In this document: positions 1-8,953 of the stretch, one piece after another | How the letters are laid out: each line of letters opens with the position of its first letter | Position numbering within the stretch: the first letter of the stretch is position 1 | Assembly (NCBI GenBank): GCA_964545875.1 | Contig: CAZJHH010000010.1 | Coordinates: 1-64,000 of the forward strand | DNA: 64,000 bases | Direction of reading: 5' to 3' | Source of the DNA: DAIPKP01 sp964545875 | Lineage (GTDB): Bacteria > Synergistota > Synergistia > Synergistales > Aminiphilaceae | Made by a program: the position numbers and the translations under genes | The notes under the pieces: generated by a model | Database searches by the model: none | Told to the model about the DNA's origin: nothing | The model's input: only the letters and a program-made list of their open reading frames with translations

Positions 1-218
1 AGACATACTTCACCGGGATGGCCAAGAGCGTTGCACTTGATTTGACAAATCAAGTCCTATTGCTTGGGAGAGCGTTCAAGCCGAAAGATCGAAAAGAGCT
101 GCCTCGAAAACTCCTCTGGAAGTTTTTTCTCGAAATGCTTTGTCAGGATGATCGAGAGGCTGCGCTCGATTTGACGAACCAAGGAGTAAGGCATCCGCCG
201 CAGGTGCTTTTTTGTTGA
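1..218. other. Window-edge segment with a palindrome and a diverged repeat; no gene recognised
   Basis: An open frame runs through this segment on the plus strand from the window edge to a stop at 216-218, with a possible ATG at 18, but the product (66 residues from that ATG) resembles no family I know. It could be the 3' end of a gene cut by the edge. The DNA holds a perfect 8-bp inverted repeat around GAC at 36-54 (CTTGATTT-GAC-AAATCAAG) and a diverged copy of part of it at about 163-180, which encode the same short peptide LDLTNQ twice. No ribosome binding site is clear. Confidence 0.25.
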
Positions 219-1199
219 TCATGACTTCCGCACGGGCCTGATATACTTCCAGAACTGCTCTGGATCATGATAAAAGTAAATTATTCTTCCGGGTGAAGTG
301 TCAAAGCAGTAACCGGTGCCTGTGAAATCAAAAGTTGCCATGGCCTTTTCCATTTTTTCTTCCACGCTGCGATTTTCCTGCTCGTAATCAAAGGGCCCAT
401 GTTCAAAAATAATATACTCGGCTTCGGGAATATCCAGCATAAGCATTTGCGGTGGCACTTCGCCTTGATAATCGAAAGGAAGACGTGTGCCATAACACTC
501 CGTACGTGGAATACCCCAATCGCAAAGTCTGCCCTCCGGGTCATTGATGTACGCCATAATATGGCCGCTGGCGCTGTTAGATTCGCTCCCGCCATGGTCA
601 TCCAATTTGCCCTTGATGCTATCGAGTAAGCCGCAAATTGTTTCGCAGTCCTGTCCGGGAATAAGGTTTTGCTTTTGCCAAAAATCCCAATATCCGTTAC
701 TTTCATAGTTCTTAATGTGTAAAAATTTGTGCGCGGGAATGGTTGCAAAATAAATTTTAACGTCATCTGTGGATTTCATCATGCCAATCTCTCCCAATCC
801 GAAAAAGTAGCGGTCGAAAGGGTTTATTTTTGTGCGAAGAACGACAGGCCTGGGGTTTTTTCGGTACTCACTCGGAGTTACGCCATATGTCCTCTTGAAA
901 GCTCTGCTAAAGGCTTCATGTGATGAAAAACCGTAATCAAAAGCGATATCCAAAATGCTTTTTCCACTATCCCGAACTTCTTTGAGTGCAAAGGCTAATT
1001 TTCGATGCTGCAGATAATCCCTAAATTGCATGCCCGATATTTCTTGAAATTTTCTCGTGGTATGAAATTCGGAATAACCTAACGTGCGAGAAAGAAATCG
1101 CAGCGTTATTGCCTCGCTGTTACGGTTTTTAATGCAATTATCAATTTCATCAACGATTATTTGGATTTGCTTGTGCCACTCGTACATTCGTTTGTTCAC
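219..1199 (-). CDS. AraC-family transcriptional regulator with GyrI-like effector domain
   Basis: A 326-residue regulator. Residues about 10-112 form the AraC/XylS DNA-binding domain with two helix-turn-helix units; the second is marked by GFSSHEAFSRAFKRTYG and the usual TPSEYRK end. The remaining two thirds (about 140-326) resemble the GyrI-like/effector-binding domain found in Rob- and BmrR-type regulators, which bind lipophilic ligands or drugs. The order (HTH first, effector domain second) is that of Rob-like proteins. The gene is clearly more AT-rich than everything to its right and stands alone, which suggests separate acquisition. The target genes are not in the window. The ATG at 1199 has a plausible AGGAGG upstream. 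Confidence 0.85.
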   Translation of the reverse strand: MNKRMYEWHKQIQIIVDEIDNCIKNRNSEAITLRFLSRTLGYSEFHTTRKFQEISGMQFRDYLQHRKLAFALKEVRDSGKSILDIAFDYGFSSHEAFSRAFKRTYGVTPSEYRKNPRPVVLRTKINPFDRYFFGLGEIGMMKSTDDVKIYFATIPAHKFLHIKNYESNGYWDFWQKQNLIPGQDCETICGLLDSIKGKLDDHGGSESNSASGHIMAYINDPEGRLCDWGIPRTECYGTRLPFDYQGEVPPQMLMLDIPEAEYIIFEHGPFDYEQENRSVEEKMEKAMATFDFTGTGYCFDTSPGRIIYFYHDPEQFWKYIRPVRKS

Positions 1200-1582
1200 C
1201 TCCTTGCAACCGCTCTATGGTCATTATAGAGTGATGGAAATTTCATGGCTTGATTTTACTTGCGGAAAAGAAAGGGCTCATTATCGTAATGCCCGTTTGC
1301 TGCAAAATAGAAATGGCCAAAGTTGCACAATAAAATTCGGGGGTGCAAGTGAGGAATCCCTGGAAATGTAAAGGGGCCATTGAAAGCGCCACCGAACCTC
1401 CCTACCCTTTGAGTGTTATCCAGACACTTCAAGGGGAGGGAATGGAGGATGCTCCCAATGACCCGGATCGATGATATCAGAAAAGCGGAGTTTTTGCCCT
1501 GGAGAAAGGGTACTGCGGTACCGGCGGCGATGGCGGAGAGCGGAAAGGGGGTTCCGCCCTCCGGCGTGTTGCGAGGTGGTTT
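1200..1582. other. Intergenic region between araC-type gene and lpdA, with one hairpin
   Basis: No coding sequence is supported here. An imperfect hairpin at about 1398-1440 pairs CCCTTTGAGTGT with ACACTTCAAGGGG around the loop TATCCAG. It lacks a clear T-run on either strand, so it is at best a weak terminator for the leftward glycine operon that ends at 1583. Base composition shifts from AT-rich to GC-rich across this gap. Confidence 0.4.
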
Positions 1583-2938
1583 CTACAACAGCTCCAGAGC
1601 CCGGAAAAAGGCTTCCTTCAGACATTCTCCGAGGGTGGGGTGGGGGTGAACGCAGTAGGCCACGTCCCGAACGGTCAGGTTGTGGTGGATGGCAAGAGCC
1701 GCCTCTCCGATGAGATCCGAAGCGTGGGGGCCGAGAATATGCACTCCCAGGATCTTCCCCGAAGGCTTGGAGGCCACCACCTTGCAGAATCCTTCGGTGG
1801 CGTTTTTCGCCAGGGCCATGCCGTTGGCGGCGAAATAAGCCTTGGCGGTAACGATCTCTCCTCCCTTTGCGAGGGCCTCCTCTTCGGTACGTCCCACCGC
1901 GGCGATTTCGGGATCTGCGAAGATGCAGTAGGGCACCGCTTCGGGACGGAAGTGGTAAGAGCCCCCCGTCATGTTGGAAACCGCTCCCAGGGCGTGATAC
2001 TCCGCCGCATGGGCCAGCATCATCCCTCCGGTGCAGTCTCCGATGGCGTATACTCCGGAAACGTTGGTTTCCATGGTCTCAGGAGAAACCCGGATGCCCT
2101 TTGGAGAGTGGGCGATGGAGGTGTTTTCCAGGCCGAACCCCTCCAGGGAAGGCACCATGCTGGAGGCCAGGATGAGACGGTGGCAGGAAATCTCCCGGGG
2201 GCCTTCGGGGGTCTCTCCCAAGAGGCGCAGTTCTCTCCCGGATTCTTCCGTCCGGTGCAGCCGGAAGGAGTCGATCATGCTGATTTTCTGGCGCTTGAAG
2301 TTCTGCCGGATCTTCTTTTTGATATCTTCGTCGCAGCGGCGGAGGATCTGGTCCGAATGTTTCAGAAGGATCACCTCTTTGCCCAGGCTCCGGAGCAGAG
2401 TGGCCATCTCCACCGCAATGACCCCCGCTCCCAGAAGGGCCACCTTTTCGATGGCCGGATCCTCCCAGAGGGAGCGTTCCGATACCGCCCAATCTCCGGG
2501 AATTATTCCGGGAAGATTCTTTCCTTCGAAATCCATGGGGAGAATCTTTCCCCCCACGGCGAGAAGCAGCCGTTTTCCCCGGACTTCGGAGAGTTCGGAA
2601 TTGCCCTCGATACGGAGGCGTTTTTCCTCTCCCTCCACATCTTCCAGAAAAGCAGTGCCTTTGCAGACCTTCACGGAGGACATTTTCATCAGCGTTTCGA
2701 TGCCCCCTCGGAGCTTATCGAGAATGGCCTCTTTTTTCTCCCACATTGTTTCGGGAGAACCCGCCCCCTCCAGGAGGTCCGCATAGTAGGACTTGGTGGG
2801 AATGCACCCCCGGTTGAGGCAGGTTCCTCCCAGGCGATCCTTCTCCACCAGCAGGGTGGAAAGCCCTGCCCGCCCCGCAAGTTCCGCCGCCCGGTAGCCT
2901 CCGGGGCCTCCTCCGATAACGATGAGATCGTAGAGCAT
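1583..2938 (-). CDS. lpdA: Dihydrolipoyl dehydrogenase (L-protein)
   Basis: This 451-residue FAD enzyme reoxidises the dihydrolipoyl arm of the glycine cleavage H-protein with NAD+. The N-terminal FAD site GGGPGG is at residues 9-14, the redox-active disulfide is Cys40/Cys45 in GTCLNRGCIPTK, the second Rossmann motif (GAGVIAVEMA) follows near residue 170, and the C-terminal interface domain ends in HPHPTLGE with the catalytic His-Glu pair. Length is normal for the family. It is the last gene of the riboswitch-controlled glycine operon and starts 5 bases after the gcvPB stop, so it is probably dedicated to glycine cleavage; no pyruvate dehydrogenase genes are nearby. Confidence 0.95.
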   Translation of the reverse strand: MLYDLIVIGGGPGGYRAAELAGRAGLSTLLVEKDRLGGTCLNRGCIPTKSYYADLLEGAGSPETMWEKKEAILDKLRGGIETLMKMSSVKVCKGTAFLEDVEGEEKRLRIEGNSELSEVRGKRLLLAVGGKILPMDFEGKNLPGIIPGDWAVSERSLWEDPAIEKVALLGAGVIAVEMATLLRSLGKEVILLKHSDQILRRCDEDIKKKIRQNFKRQKISMIDSFRLHRTEESGRELRLLGETPEGPREISCHRLILASSMVPSLEGFGLENTSIAHSPKGIRVSPETMETNVSGVYAIGDCTGGMMLAHAAEYHALGAVSNMTGGSYHFRPEAVPYCIFADPEIAAVGRTEEEALAKGGEIVTAKAYFAANGMALAKNATEGFCKVVASKPSGKILGVHILGPHASDLIGEAALAIHHNLTVRDVAYCVHPHPTLGECLKEAFFRALELL

Positions 2939-2943
2939 GGTTT

Positions 2944-4422
2944 TTACGTGTCCTGCCGCTGCCAGCGCAGCACGGGTTTCCGGGCCGCCTGGGTTTCGTC
3001 CAGCCGGGTTACCGGAGTGTTTCGGGGAGCCTCGTGCAGGTCTTCCGCCCCTTCCGGGGATGCGGCCTTACGAGCGAGTTCCTCCATCACCGCGGCGAAG
3101 CGATCCAGAGTTTCCTTTCCCTCGGTTTCCGTAGGCTCCATCATGAGAGCTTCCTCCACGATGAGAGGGAAGTAGATGGTGGGAGGATGGTACCCCTGGT
3201 CGATGAGTCCCTTGGCGAGATCCAGGGCGGTAACGTGATGAGCGTCCTTCTGTTTTTTTGCGGAGACTACGAACTCGTGCTTGCAGAGCCGATCGGGATG
3301 GCTGAGCTCGAAGGTTTTGCCCAGAAGCGATGCGAGATAGTTGGCGTTGAGCACCGCATTTCCCGACACTTCTTTCAGGCCTTCGGCGCCGAGAGTGCGG
3401 AGATAGGCGTAGGCCCGGATAAGCACGCCGAAATTTCCCTGGAAGGAACGAATCCGGCCGATGCTGTCCGGACGCTCCTCGTCGAGGATATAGAGATCTC
3501 CCTTTTTGCACACCACCGGAGTGGGAAGGAAGGGCTCCAGCTTTTTGCAGACCCCCACGGGGCCCGATCCGGGACCGCCGCCGCCGTGAGGGGTGCTGAA
3601 GGTTTTATGAAGGTTCAGGTGCAGCACGTCGAAGCCCATGTCGCCCGGACGCACCCGCCCCACGATGGCGTTGGCGTTGGCTCCGTCGTAGTAGAGAAGT
3701 CCTCCCGCCTGGTGCACGATTGCCGCGATTTCGAGGATCTCCTCCTCGAAAAGCCCCAGGGTGTTGGGGTTGGTAAGCATGAGCCCCGCCGTATCGGGGC
3801 CTACCGCCTCCCGAAGTTTGGCGATATCCACGTTGCCCCGGGAATTCGAGGGAATTTCCCGGGTCTCGAAACCCGCCACGGTGGCGCTGGCGGGATTGGT
3901 GCCGTGAGCGGAATCGGGAACCAGCATGACCTTGCGCTGATGGTCTCCCTGTTTGCGGTGATAGGCCTTGATGATGTAAAGCCCCGTGAGTTCTCCGTGG
4001 GCTCCCGCGGCGGGATTGAGGGAAAGAGCTTCCATGCCGGTGATTTCCGCCAGCATGGAGGCAAGCTCGTAGAGCATCTCCAAAGCTCCCTGAACGCTTT
4101 CCGCGGGCTGGAGAGGATGCAGGGCGGTAAATCCCGGAAGGCGGCAGACGTTTTCGTTGATCTTGGGATTGTACTTCATGGTACAGGATCCCAGGGGATA
4201 GAAACCGTCGTCCACGCCGTAGTTCTTGCGGGAGAGTCCCGTAAAGTGCCGGATCACGTCTACTTCGCACACTTCGGGAAGCTCCGGAGCCTTTGACCGG
4301 GCGTACTCCCGAGGAACCAGGGGTTCCGGGGAGGAAAAAACTTCTTCCAGAGGCGGAAAAGAATAGCCCTTCCGTCCGGAAACGCTTCGCTCGAAAATGG
4401 TGGGGGTGTCGTTACGATTCAT
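2944..4422 (-). CDS. gcvPB: Glycine dehydrogenase (decarboxylating) subunit 2
   Basis: The PLP-carrying half of a two-subunit P-protein, which decarboxylates glycine and passes the aminomethyl group to lipoyl-H-protein. The PLP lysine is about residue 273 in LNLHKTFSTPHGGGGPG; the conserved AAGAHGE, DSAHGTNPASA and YDGANANAI segments are all present. I place the start at the ATG at 4422 because AGGAGG lies 8 bases before it; a GTG nine bases further upstream overlaps that site. The product is 492 residues, a usual length. The start overlaps the end of gcvPA by 11 bases, indicating translational coupling and a 1:1 subunit ratio. The protein serves as the reference for the diverged paralog at 51805-53385. 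Confidence 0.95.
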   Translation of the reverse strand: MNRNDTPTIFERSVSGRKGYSFPPLEEVFSSPEPLVPREYARSKAPELPEVCEVDVIRHFTGLSRKNYGVDDGFYPLGSCTMKYNPKINENVCRLPGFTALHPLQPAESVQGALEMLYELASMLAEITGMEALSLNPAAGAHGELTGLYIIKAYHRKQGDHQRKVMLVPDSAHGTNPASATVAGFETREIPSNSRGNVDIAKLREAVGPDTAGLMLTNPNTLGLFEEEILEIAAIVHQAGGLLYYDGANANAIVGRVRPGDMGFDVLHLNLHKTFSTPHGGGGPGSGPVGVCKKLEPFLPTPVVCKKGDLYILDEERPDSIGRIRSFQGNFGVLIRAYAYLRTLGAEGLKEVSGNAVLNANYLASLLGKTFELSHPDRLCKHEFVVSAKKQKDAHHVTALDLAKGLIDQGYHPPTIYFPLIVEEALMMEPTETEGKETLDRFAAVMEELARKAASPEGAEDLHEAPRNTPVTRLDETQAARKPVLRWQRQDT

Positions 4423-5764
4423 GAGAGTCACCTCCTGCGGCGATGTTCACGAAACGGGTAATTTCTTCGGTGCTTCGCTTCTCCGTAACCGCCACCAGCC
4501 AGGCCTGCCCGAGTTCGGGGTAGTTCCGGGAAAGGTCGTACCCTCCGATGATATGCCCTTCTCGGAGCCGTCCGTTGCAATCCTCGATCTTCTCCCGGCT
4601 CTTCAGGGCGAACTCCCGGAAAAAGGGAGCCTCGAAGAGGGGAGTGAATTTTCCCGTCTCCAGAAGTTTCTTTCGGGTGTAGAGGGCTTTGCTCTGGCAT
4701 TGAGAAGCCACTTCCCGAAGCCCCTGGGGGCCGAGAAGGCTGAAGTGGATTGCCGCAGCGAGAATGTTGAGGTTGTGATTGGAGCAGATGTTGGAGGTGG
4801 CCTTCTCCCGGCGGATATGCTGTTCCCGGGCCTGAAGGGTGAGCACGTAGCCCCGGCGTCCCTTTTTATCCACCGTTTCTCCCGCGATGCGGCCGGGCAT
4901 TTTGCGCATCAGTTTCTGGGTGGCCGCGAAAAAGCCGAAGTGAGGCCCTCCGAAAAGCAGATCGTTTCCCGCGCTCTGGCCGTTTCCCGTAACGAGGTCC
5001 GCTCCCTGGTTTCCCGGAGCTTCGAGAAGCCCCAGGGCGAGAAGATCCGTGGAGACGATGCAGAGAGCTCCCTTTTTATGGGCCAGCTCCGCCAGGCCGG
5101 GGATTTTTTCGAGAATCCCGAAAAAGTTCGGACTTTGCAGCAGAACCGCCGCGGTGTGATCGTCCAGGGCGGCTTCCAGGGTCTCTTCCCGAATCTGCCC
5201 GTCTTCGAAAGGCAGCTCCACAAGCTCGATATCCCGGTTTGCGGCGTAGGTGGCGAGAACCTCGCGGTACTGGGGATCCACGCTCCGGGAAAGAAGAACC
5301 TTGTTTCGCTTCTGCACCGAGCAGGCCATGACCGCGGCTTCCGCCAGGGCGGTGGCTCCGTCGTACATGGAGGCGTTGGAGACCTCCATACCCGTGAGTT
5401 CGCAGATCATGGTCTGGTACTCGAAAATCGCCTGCAGCGTTCCCTGGCTCATTTCGGGCTGATAGGGAGTATAGCTGGTGAAAAACTCCTCCCGGGAGAG
5501 GAGATGGTCGATCGTCAGAGGTACGAAGTGGTCGTAGGCTCCGGCTCCGAGAAAACAGGCATAGTCCCGGAGATTTTCATTTTGGGAGGCCAGATTTTCC
5601 ATGTGCCGAAGCAGCTCGGGCTCCGAAAGGTTTTTCGGAAGCTCCAGAGGCTTTTGAAGCAATGCCTTTTGGGGGATGTCGCTGAAAAGATCATCCAGCG
5701 AGGAGAGGCCGATACGGAGCAGCATTTCCTGCCGCTGCTCCGGTGTATTTGGGATGTAGCGCAT
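4412..5764 (-). CDS. gcvPA: Glycine dehydrogenase (decarboxylating) subunit 1
   Basis: N-terminal half of the split P-protein, 450 residues. It opens with the family signature YIPNTPEQRQEML and holds FLGAGAYDHFVP, the FEYQTMICELTGM segment and, near residue 310, RREKATSNICSNHNL, a block strongly conserved in true P-proteins. It forms an alpha2beta2 complex with the GcvPB product. A clear AAAGGAGGTG precedes the ATG. It lies 125 bases after gcvH in the operon lplA-gcvT-gcvH-gcvPA-gcvPB-lpdA. Confidence 0.95.
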   Translation of the reverse strand: MRYIPNTPEQRQEMLLRIGLSSLDDLFSDIPQKALLQKPLELPKNLSEPELLRHMENLASQNENLRDYACFLGAGAYDHFVPLTIDHLLSREEFFTSYTPYQPEMSQGTLQAIFEYQTMICELTGMEVSNASMYDGATALAEAAVMACSVQKRNKVLLSRSVDPQYREVLATYAANRDIELVELPFEDGQIREETLEAALDDHTAAVLLQSPNFFGILEKIPGLAELAHKKGALCIVSTDLLALGLLEAPGNQGADLVTGNGQSAGNDLLFGGPHFGFFAATQKLMRKMPGRIAGETVDKKGRRGYVLTLQAREQHIRREKATSNICSNHNLNILAAAIHFSLLGPQGLREVASQCQSKALYTRKKLLETGKFTPLFEAPFFREFALKSREKIEDCNGRLREGHIIGGYDLSRNYPELGQAWLVAVTEKRSTEEITRFVNIAAGGDSHES

Positions 5765-5889
5765 AACGCACCTCCTTTAAGGGATTCGGGTGGAAAAGTT
5801 CTCGAAGGCGGATCCGAAGAGTTTTTTGGGGAACACCTCAAGAGTGCTCCCGAAAAAGCCCCTCGGGATACGCTATATGCAGGTTTCCC

Positions 5890-6285
5890 TCAGGCTTCTT
5901 CCAGGGAGGCGCAGTAGGCCTCGTACTGATCTTTGTCCATAAGCTGGTCCGCCTCGGCGGGATCGGTCATCTCCACCCGGGCGATCCAGCTTTCATAGGG
6001 CTCCTGGTTTACCTTCTCCGGTTCCTCCTCCAGATTTTCGTTGACTTCCAGTACCGTGCACCCCAGGGGAGCATACACGTCGTTGGCTCCCTTCACGGAT
6101 TCCACCACGCAGAAATCCTCTCCTCCTTCGAAGGAGGCTCCCACTTCGGGGAGTTCCACGAACACCACGTCCCCCATGGCATGCTGGGCGTAGTCGCTGA
6201 TTCCCACGTATCCCCGGTTTCCCTCCAGCCGAATCCACTCGTGATCCTTGGTGTACTTGCATGTGGCATCAAAGCGCAGTTCCAT
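5890..6285 (-). CDS. gcvH: Glycine cleavage H-protein
   Basis: A 131-residue lipoyl carrier that shuttles the aminomethyl group between P-, T- and L-proteins. The lipoyl-lysine is Lys65 in ESVKGANDVYAP, and the WIRLEG and YVGISDYAQ segments are standard. It is the only H-protein in the window; the second set of P-protein paralogs has none of its own. The ATG is preceded by GAGGG. Confidence 0.96.
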   Translation of the reverse strand: MELRFDATCKYTKDHEWIRLEGNRGYVGISDYAQHAMGDVVFVELPEVGASFEGGEDFCVVESVKGANDVYAPLGCTVLEVNENLEEEPEKVNQEPYESWIARVEMTDPAEADQLMDKDQYEAYCASLEEA

Positions 6286-6318
6286 TTGAAATCCCTCTCT
6301 TTCTTCTCTATAGGTTTG

Positions 6319-7425
6319 TTATGCCTTGTAGCGCTTCTTGTAAAAGGGTTTCTTCACCTTCCGGGCTTCCTTTTTTTTGCCCCGGATGTCGATGTAGAAG
6401 GGGCCTTCTTCTTCCGTCGCTTCGGGGCTTACCAGGGCGAGGGCGACGTTTTTGTCCAGGGAGGGAGCGTAGCCTCCGGTGGTAACGTATCCCAGGGTAT
6501 CCCCGTTTTGGAGCTGCACCGGGTATCCTTCCCGGGGAACTCCTTTCTCCGTCATCTCCAGGGCGATACTCCGTCGATACTGTCCCGTCTCTTTGCTTTT
6601 CCGAAGGGCCTCCTGGCCGATAAAACCCTTTTTATCCAGCTTTACGAAAAAGCCCAGCCCTCCTTCGAGAGGAGAGATTTCCCGGCTGATCTCGTGGCCG
6701 TAGAGGGGAAGGCAGGCTTCGAAACGCAGACTGTCCCGAGCGCCGAGCCCTGCGGGGGCGATCTCCTCTTCTTCTCCCGCTTCCATAATCATATTCCAGA
6801 GACGGCTTCCCTGGTCCCAGGGAACGTAGATCTCGAAACCGTCCTCCCCGGTATAGCCCGTGCGGGAAATCAGGGCCTCCATGCCGCCGAGGGCCACTTT
6901 TTCCCGAAAGAAGAAAAAGGGGAGTTGTGCCAGATCTTCCGTAACCAGTTTCTGAAGGATTTTTTCCGCCTTGGGCCCCTGAAGGGCCGCCTCGGCATAT
7001 TCCGACGAGGCGTGATGCACCGTAACCTTTTTCCCCTTGGCCTGTTCCTCGATCCACGCCACGTCCTTGTCCACGTTGGCGGCGTTGATCACGAGGAAGA
7101 ACCGGGCGTTCGAGCACTTGTAGACCAGAAGATCGTCCACCGCTCCCCCTTCGGGGTAGCACATGATGTTGTACTGGACCTGCCCCTCCCGGAGAAGGCT
7201 CGTATCGTTGGTCACCAGACTGTAGAGAAAGGGGGCCGCCTCCTCTCCGGTGATCCAGACCTCTCCCATGTGGGAGACGTCGAACAGTCCCGCCGTGCTT
7301 CGCACCTGGAGGTGCTCCTTTTTAATTCCCAGGTGATCGTACTGGATGGGAAGAGCCCATCCCCCGAAATCCACGATTTTACCTTTGAGTTTTACGTGAT
7401 CCTCATACATGGGCGTTTGCCGCAC
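6319..7425 (-). CDS. gcvT: Glycine cleavage T-protein (aminomethyltransferase)
   Basis: A 368-residue tetrahydrofolate-dependent aminomethyltransferase that releases ammonia and forms 5,10-methylene-THF. The N-terminus RQTPMYEDHVKLKGKIVDFG matches the family, as do GLFDVSHMGE and the RTGYTGEDGFEIY motif; the folate-binding residues lie in the middle domain. I choose the GTG at 7425 because GGAGGTG lies 8-9 bases upstream; it begins 3 bases after the lplA stop codon, so the two are coupled. The open frame extends further upstream, but that part runs into lplA and is not like the family. Confidence 0.93.
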   Translation of the reverse strand: MRQTPMYEDHVKLKGKIVDFGGWALPIQYDHLGIKKEHLQVRSTAGLFDVSHMGEVWITGEEAAPFLYSLVTNDTSLLREGQVQYNIMCYPEGGAVDDLLVYKCSNARFFLVINAANVDKDVAWIEEQAKGKKVTVHHASSEYAEAALQGPKAEKILQKLVTEDLAQLPFFFFREKVALGGMEALISRTGYTGEDGFEIYVPWDQGSRLWNMIMEAGEEEEIAPAGLGARDSLRFEACLPLYGHEISREISPLEGGLGFFVKLDKKGFIGQEALRKSKETGQYRRSIALEMTEKGVPREGYPVQLQNGDTLGYVTTGGYAPSLDKNVALALVSPEATEEEGPFYIDIRGKKKEARKVKKPFYKKRYKA

Positions 7426-7427
7426 TG

Positions 7428-8492
7428 CTATACACCTCCTGTGATATGGGTTTTTTCCCCCTCCGGAGCGTTCTCTGTGTCGAGGGGGCATGAGGAGAGC
7501 CAAAGAGCGATGTCCCTGAGAATTTCCCGGCTTTGTCCGGGAACCAGGGTTTTCGCGTGATCCTGCAGATTTGCCGCCATGATGTCGAAACGGAAGGGAG
7601 AGCCTTCGAGAAGGCTCGGTATCTTTTCGATGGCGTCGGTCTCCAGGGCATCCGAGTTTACCTGGAGAGAGGTGATCTCTCCCCGGGAGCAGGAAACCAG
7701 GAGCTCCACGCCTCCCCAGGAGAAACGATTTTCAAGCACCAGGTCGAAGGCGGGGGAGTTGCCCAAAATCCAGGATTTTTCCGCAAAGTGTTCCCGGAGG
7801 GATTCAAAAAGGGAATCCTCCCGGAGAGCATCCAGGTTCACCTCCACGGGAGATTGCCGGAAGAGGCCGTACTCCTCCGTAAAGGTTCGGGAGAGAGCCT
7901 CTGAAAGGGCCTCCACGGTGAGATCTTCCCGAAGAGAGGTCAGATTGATTACCCGGGACTGCACCGACGTTACTCCCTTGGAACGGAGTTTGGCGGGAGA
8001 TACCTGGAGATATCGCCCAAGAAAGGCCATATCCACCTTCACCAGAAGGGTGCCGTGGTGGTACGAAGCTCCCCGGGCCTTGTAGAAGGCGTTTCCCGAG
8101 AACTTGGCTCCCTGGGCGAGAAGATCGTTGCGGCCGCTGTAGGATGTGGAGATGCCGAAGGAGTTCAAAGCCCTGGCGATAACCGAGATCTGTCGGTTTA
8201 TGTCGAAAAGAGGGGTGGGAAGAAGAAAGGTAAAGTTGAGGTTCCCCAGGTCGTGAAACACCGCCCCCCCTCCGGTGGCACGCCGGGCGGGAAGTCCTCC
8301 TTCCCGTTCCAGGAGATCCAGGCGGCATTCGCGCCAGGGATTCTGATTTCTGCCGAAAACCACGGTTTTTTCGTTTTGCCAGAGATAGAGCATGGGCTGG
8401 GAAGAACCCCGGGTACGGCGGAGGTACTCCTCCAGGGCGAGGTTCTCGTAAGGGTTATGGTGGGTGGAGCGAAACAGAGAAGAATGACGCAT
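7428..8492 (-). CDS. lplA: Lipoate-protein ligase A
   Basis: A 354-residue enzyme that attaches scavenged lipoate to the H-protein lysine using ATP. The lipoyl-synthetase motif RRATGGGAVFHDLGNLNFTF is present, with an N-terminal NPYENLALEEYL and a C-terminal accessory domain. The start is the ATG at 8492, preceded by GGGAGGTGG; the longer open frame upstream overlaps the riboswitch leader region. It is the first gene of the glycine operon, so lipoylation is co-regulated with the proteins that need it. Confidence 0.93.
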   Translation of the reverse strand: MRHSSLFRSTHHNPYENLALEEYLRRTRGSSQPMLYLWQNEKTVVFGRNQNPWRECRLDLLEREGGLPARRATGGGAVFHDLGNLNFTFLLPTPLFDINRQISVIARALNSFGISTSYSGRNDLLAQGAKFSGNAFYKARGASYHHGTLLVKVDMAFLGRYLQVSPAKLRSKGVTSVQSRVINLTSLREDLTVEALSEALSRTFTEEYGLFRQSPVEVNLDALREDSLFESLREHFAEKSWILGNSPAFDLVLENRFSWGGVELLVSCSRGEITSLQVNSDALETDAIEKIPSLLEGSPFRFDIMAANLQDHAKTLVPGQSREILRDIALWLSSCPLDTENAPEGEKTHITGGV

Positions 8493-8589
8493 GGAAAACC
8501 ACCTCCCAAAGGAATAGCAACATAAGGCGTCGTTGTCCCATGGGTTTCTCCGAAGGAGCGAGGAAAGGCGAAAAGAGCTTTGAAAAAGG

Positions 8590-8675
8590 AGCGGCCCACG
8601 TGACATGGTGTTGTTTCAAGCGCAGGCGCTCTCTGTCACATAGCCCGTAAGGGGTAGTATTTCAGAGGACCCTCC
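8590..8675 (-). promoter_or_regulatory. Probable expression platform of the glycine riboswitch
   Basis: Downstream of the aptamer the leader RNA can form a hairpin with arms GTGACA/TGTCAC enclosing a GC-rich stem (GCGCCTGCGC), followed by a short T-run near 8590. This could act as the switching terminator. The pairing is visible, but whether control is on transcription or translation is inference. Confidence 0.45.
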
Positions 8676-8762
8676 CGCTGCCGTCCCTGAGCCTGAGAGT
8701 TTCAGCCCTGTTACGAGCCTTGCCCCTTCGGCGTCCGCTTGTGGCGGAACTCTCCCGCAGCG
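8676..8762 (-). ncRNA. Glycine riboswitch, single aptamer
   Basis: On the minus strand the leader carries the glycine aptamer core: GGGAGAGTT, CGCCGAAGGGGCAAG and AAACTCTCAGG followed by CAGGGAC. Helix P1 is a perfect CGCTGC/GCAGCG pair closing 8762 to 8676. Glycine riboswitches usually come as tandem aptamers; a second full core (CGCCGAAGGGGCAA) is absent here, so this is a singlet. It precedes lplA and the whole cleavage operon, and such riboswitches turn on cleavage genes when glycine is high. Confidence 0.93.
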
Positions 8763-8800
8763 TTCAATGTGGAGGATTTCATGAATTTCTGTTTGCCATG

Positions 8801-8829
8801 AATATTGCACAAGGTTTTGAGGATGTCAA
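8801..8829 (-). promoter_or_regulatory. Promoter of the glycine cleavage operon
   Basis: On the minus strand: -35 TTGACA (8824-8829), 17-base spacer, -10 AATATT (8801-8806, 4 of 6). Transcription would begin near 8794, about 30 bases before the riboswitch aptamer. The rest of the gap 8763-8953 also holds a TACAAT at 8895-8900 that may serve ppk2 on the plus strand with a weak -35. Confidence 0.7.
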
Positions 8830-8953
8830 TAGGAAAGTCGGTTTTTGGGGCGAAATGTATTTGGAGGAAATGATGCCAAAAGTTGAATTAGAGGTACAAT
8901 GGGGCGGACTATTTCGATAAATCCGGAGCAGGAGATTGAGGAGGTGGAGAAAA

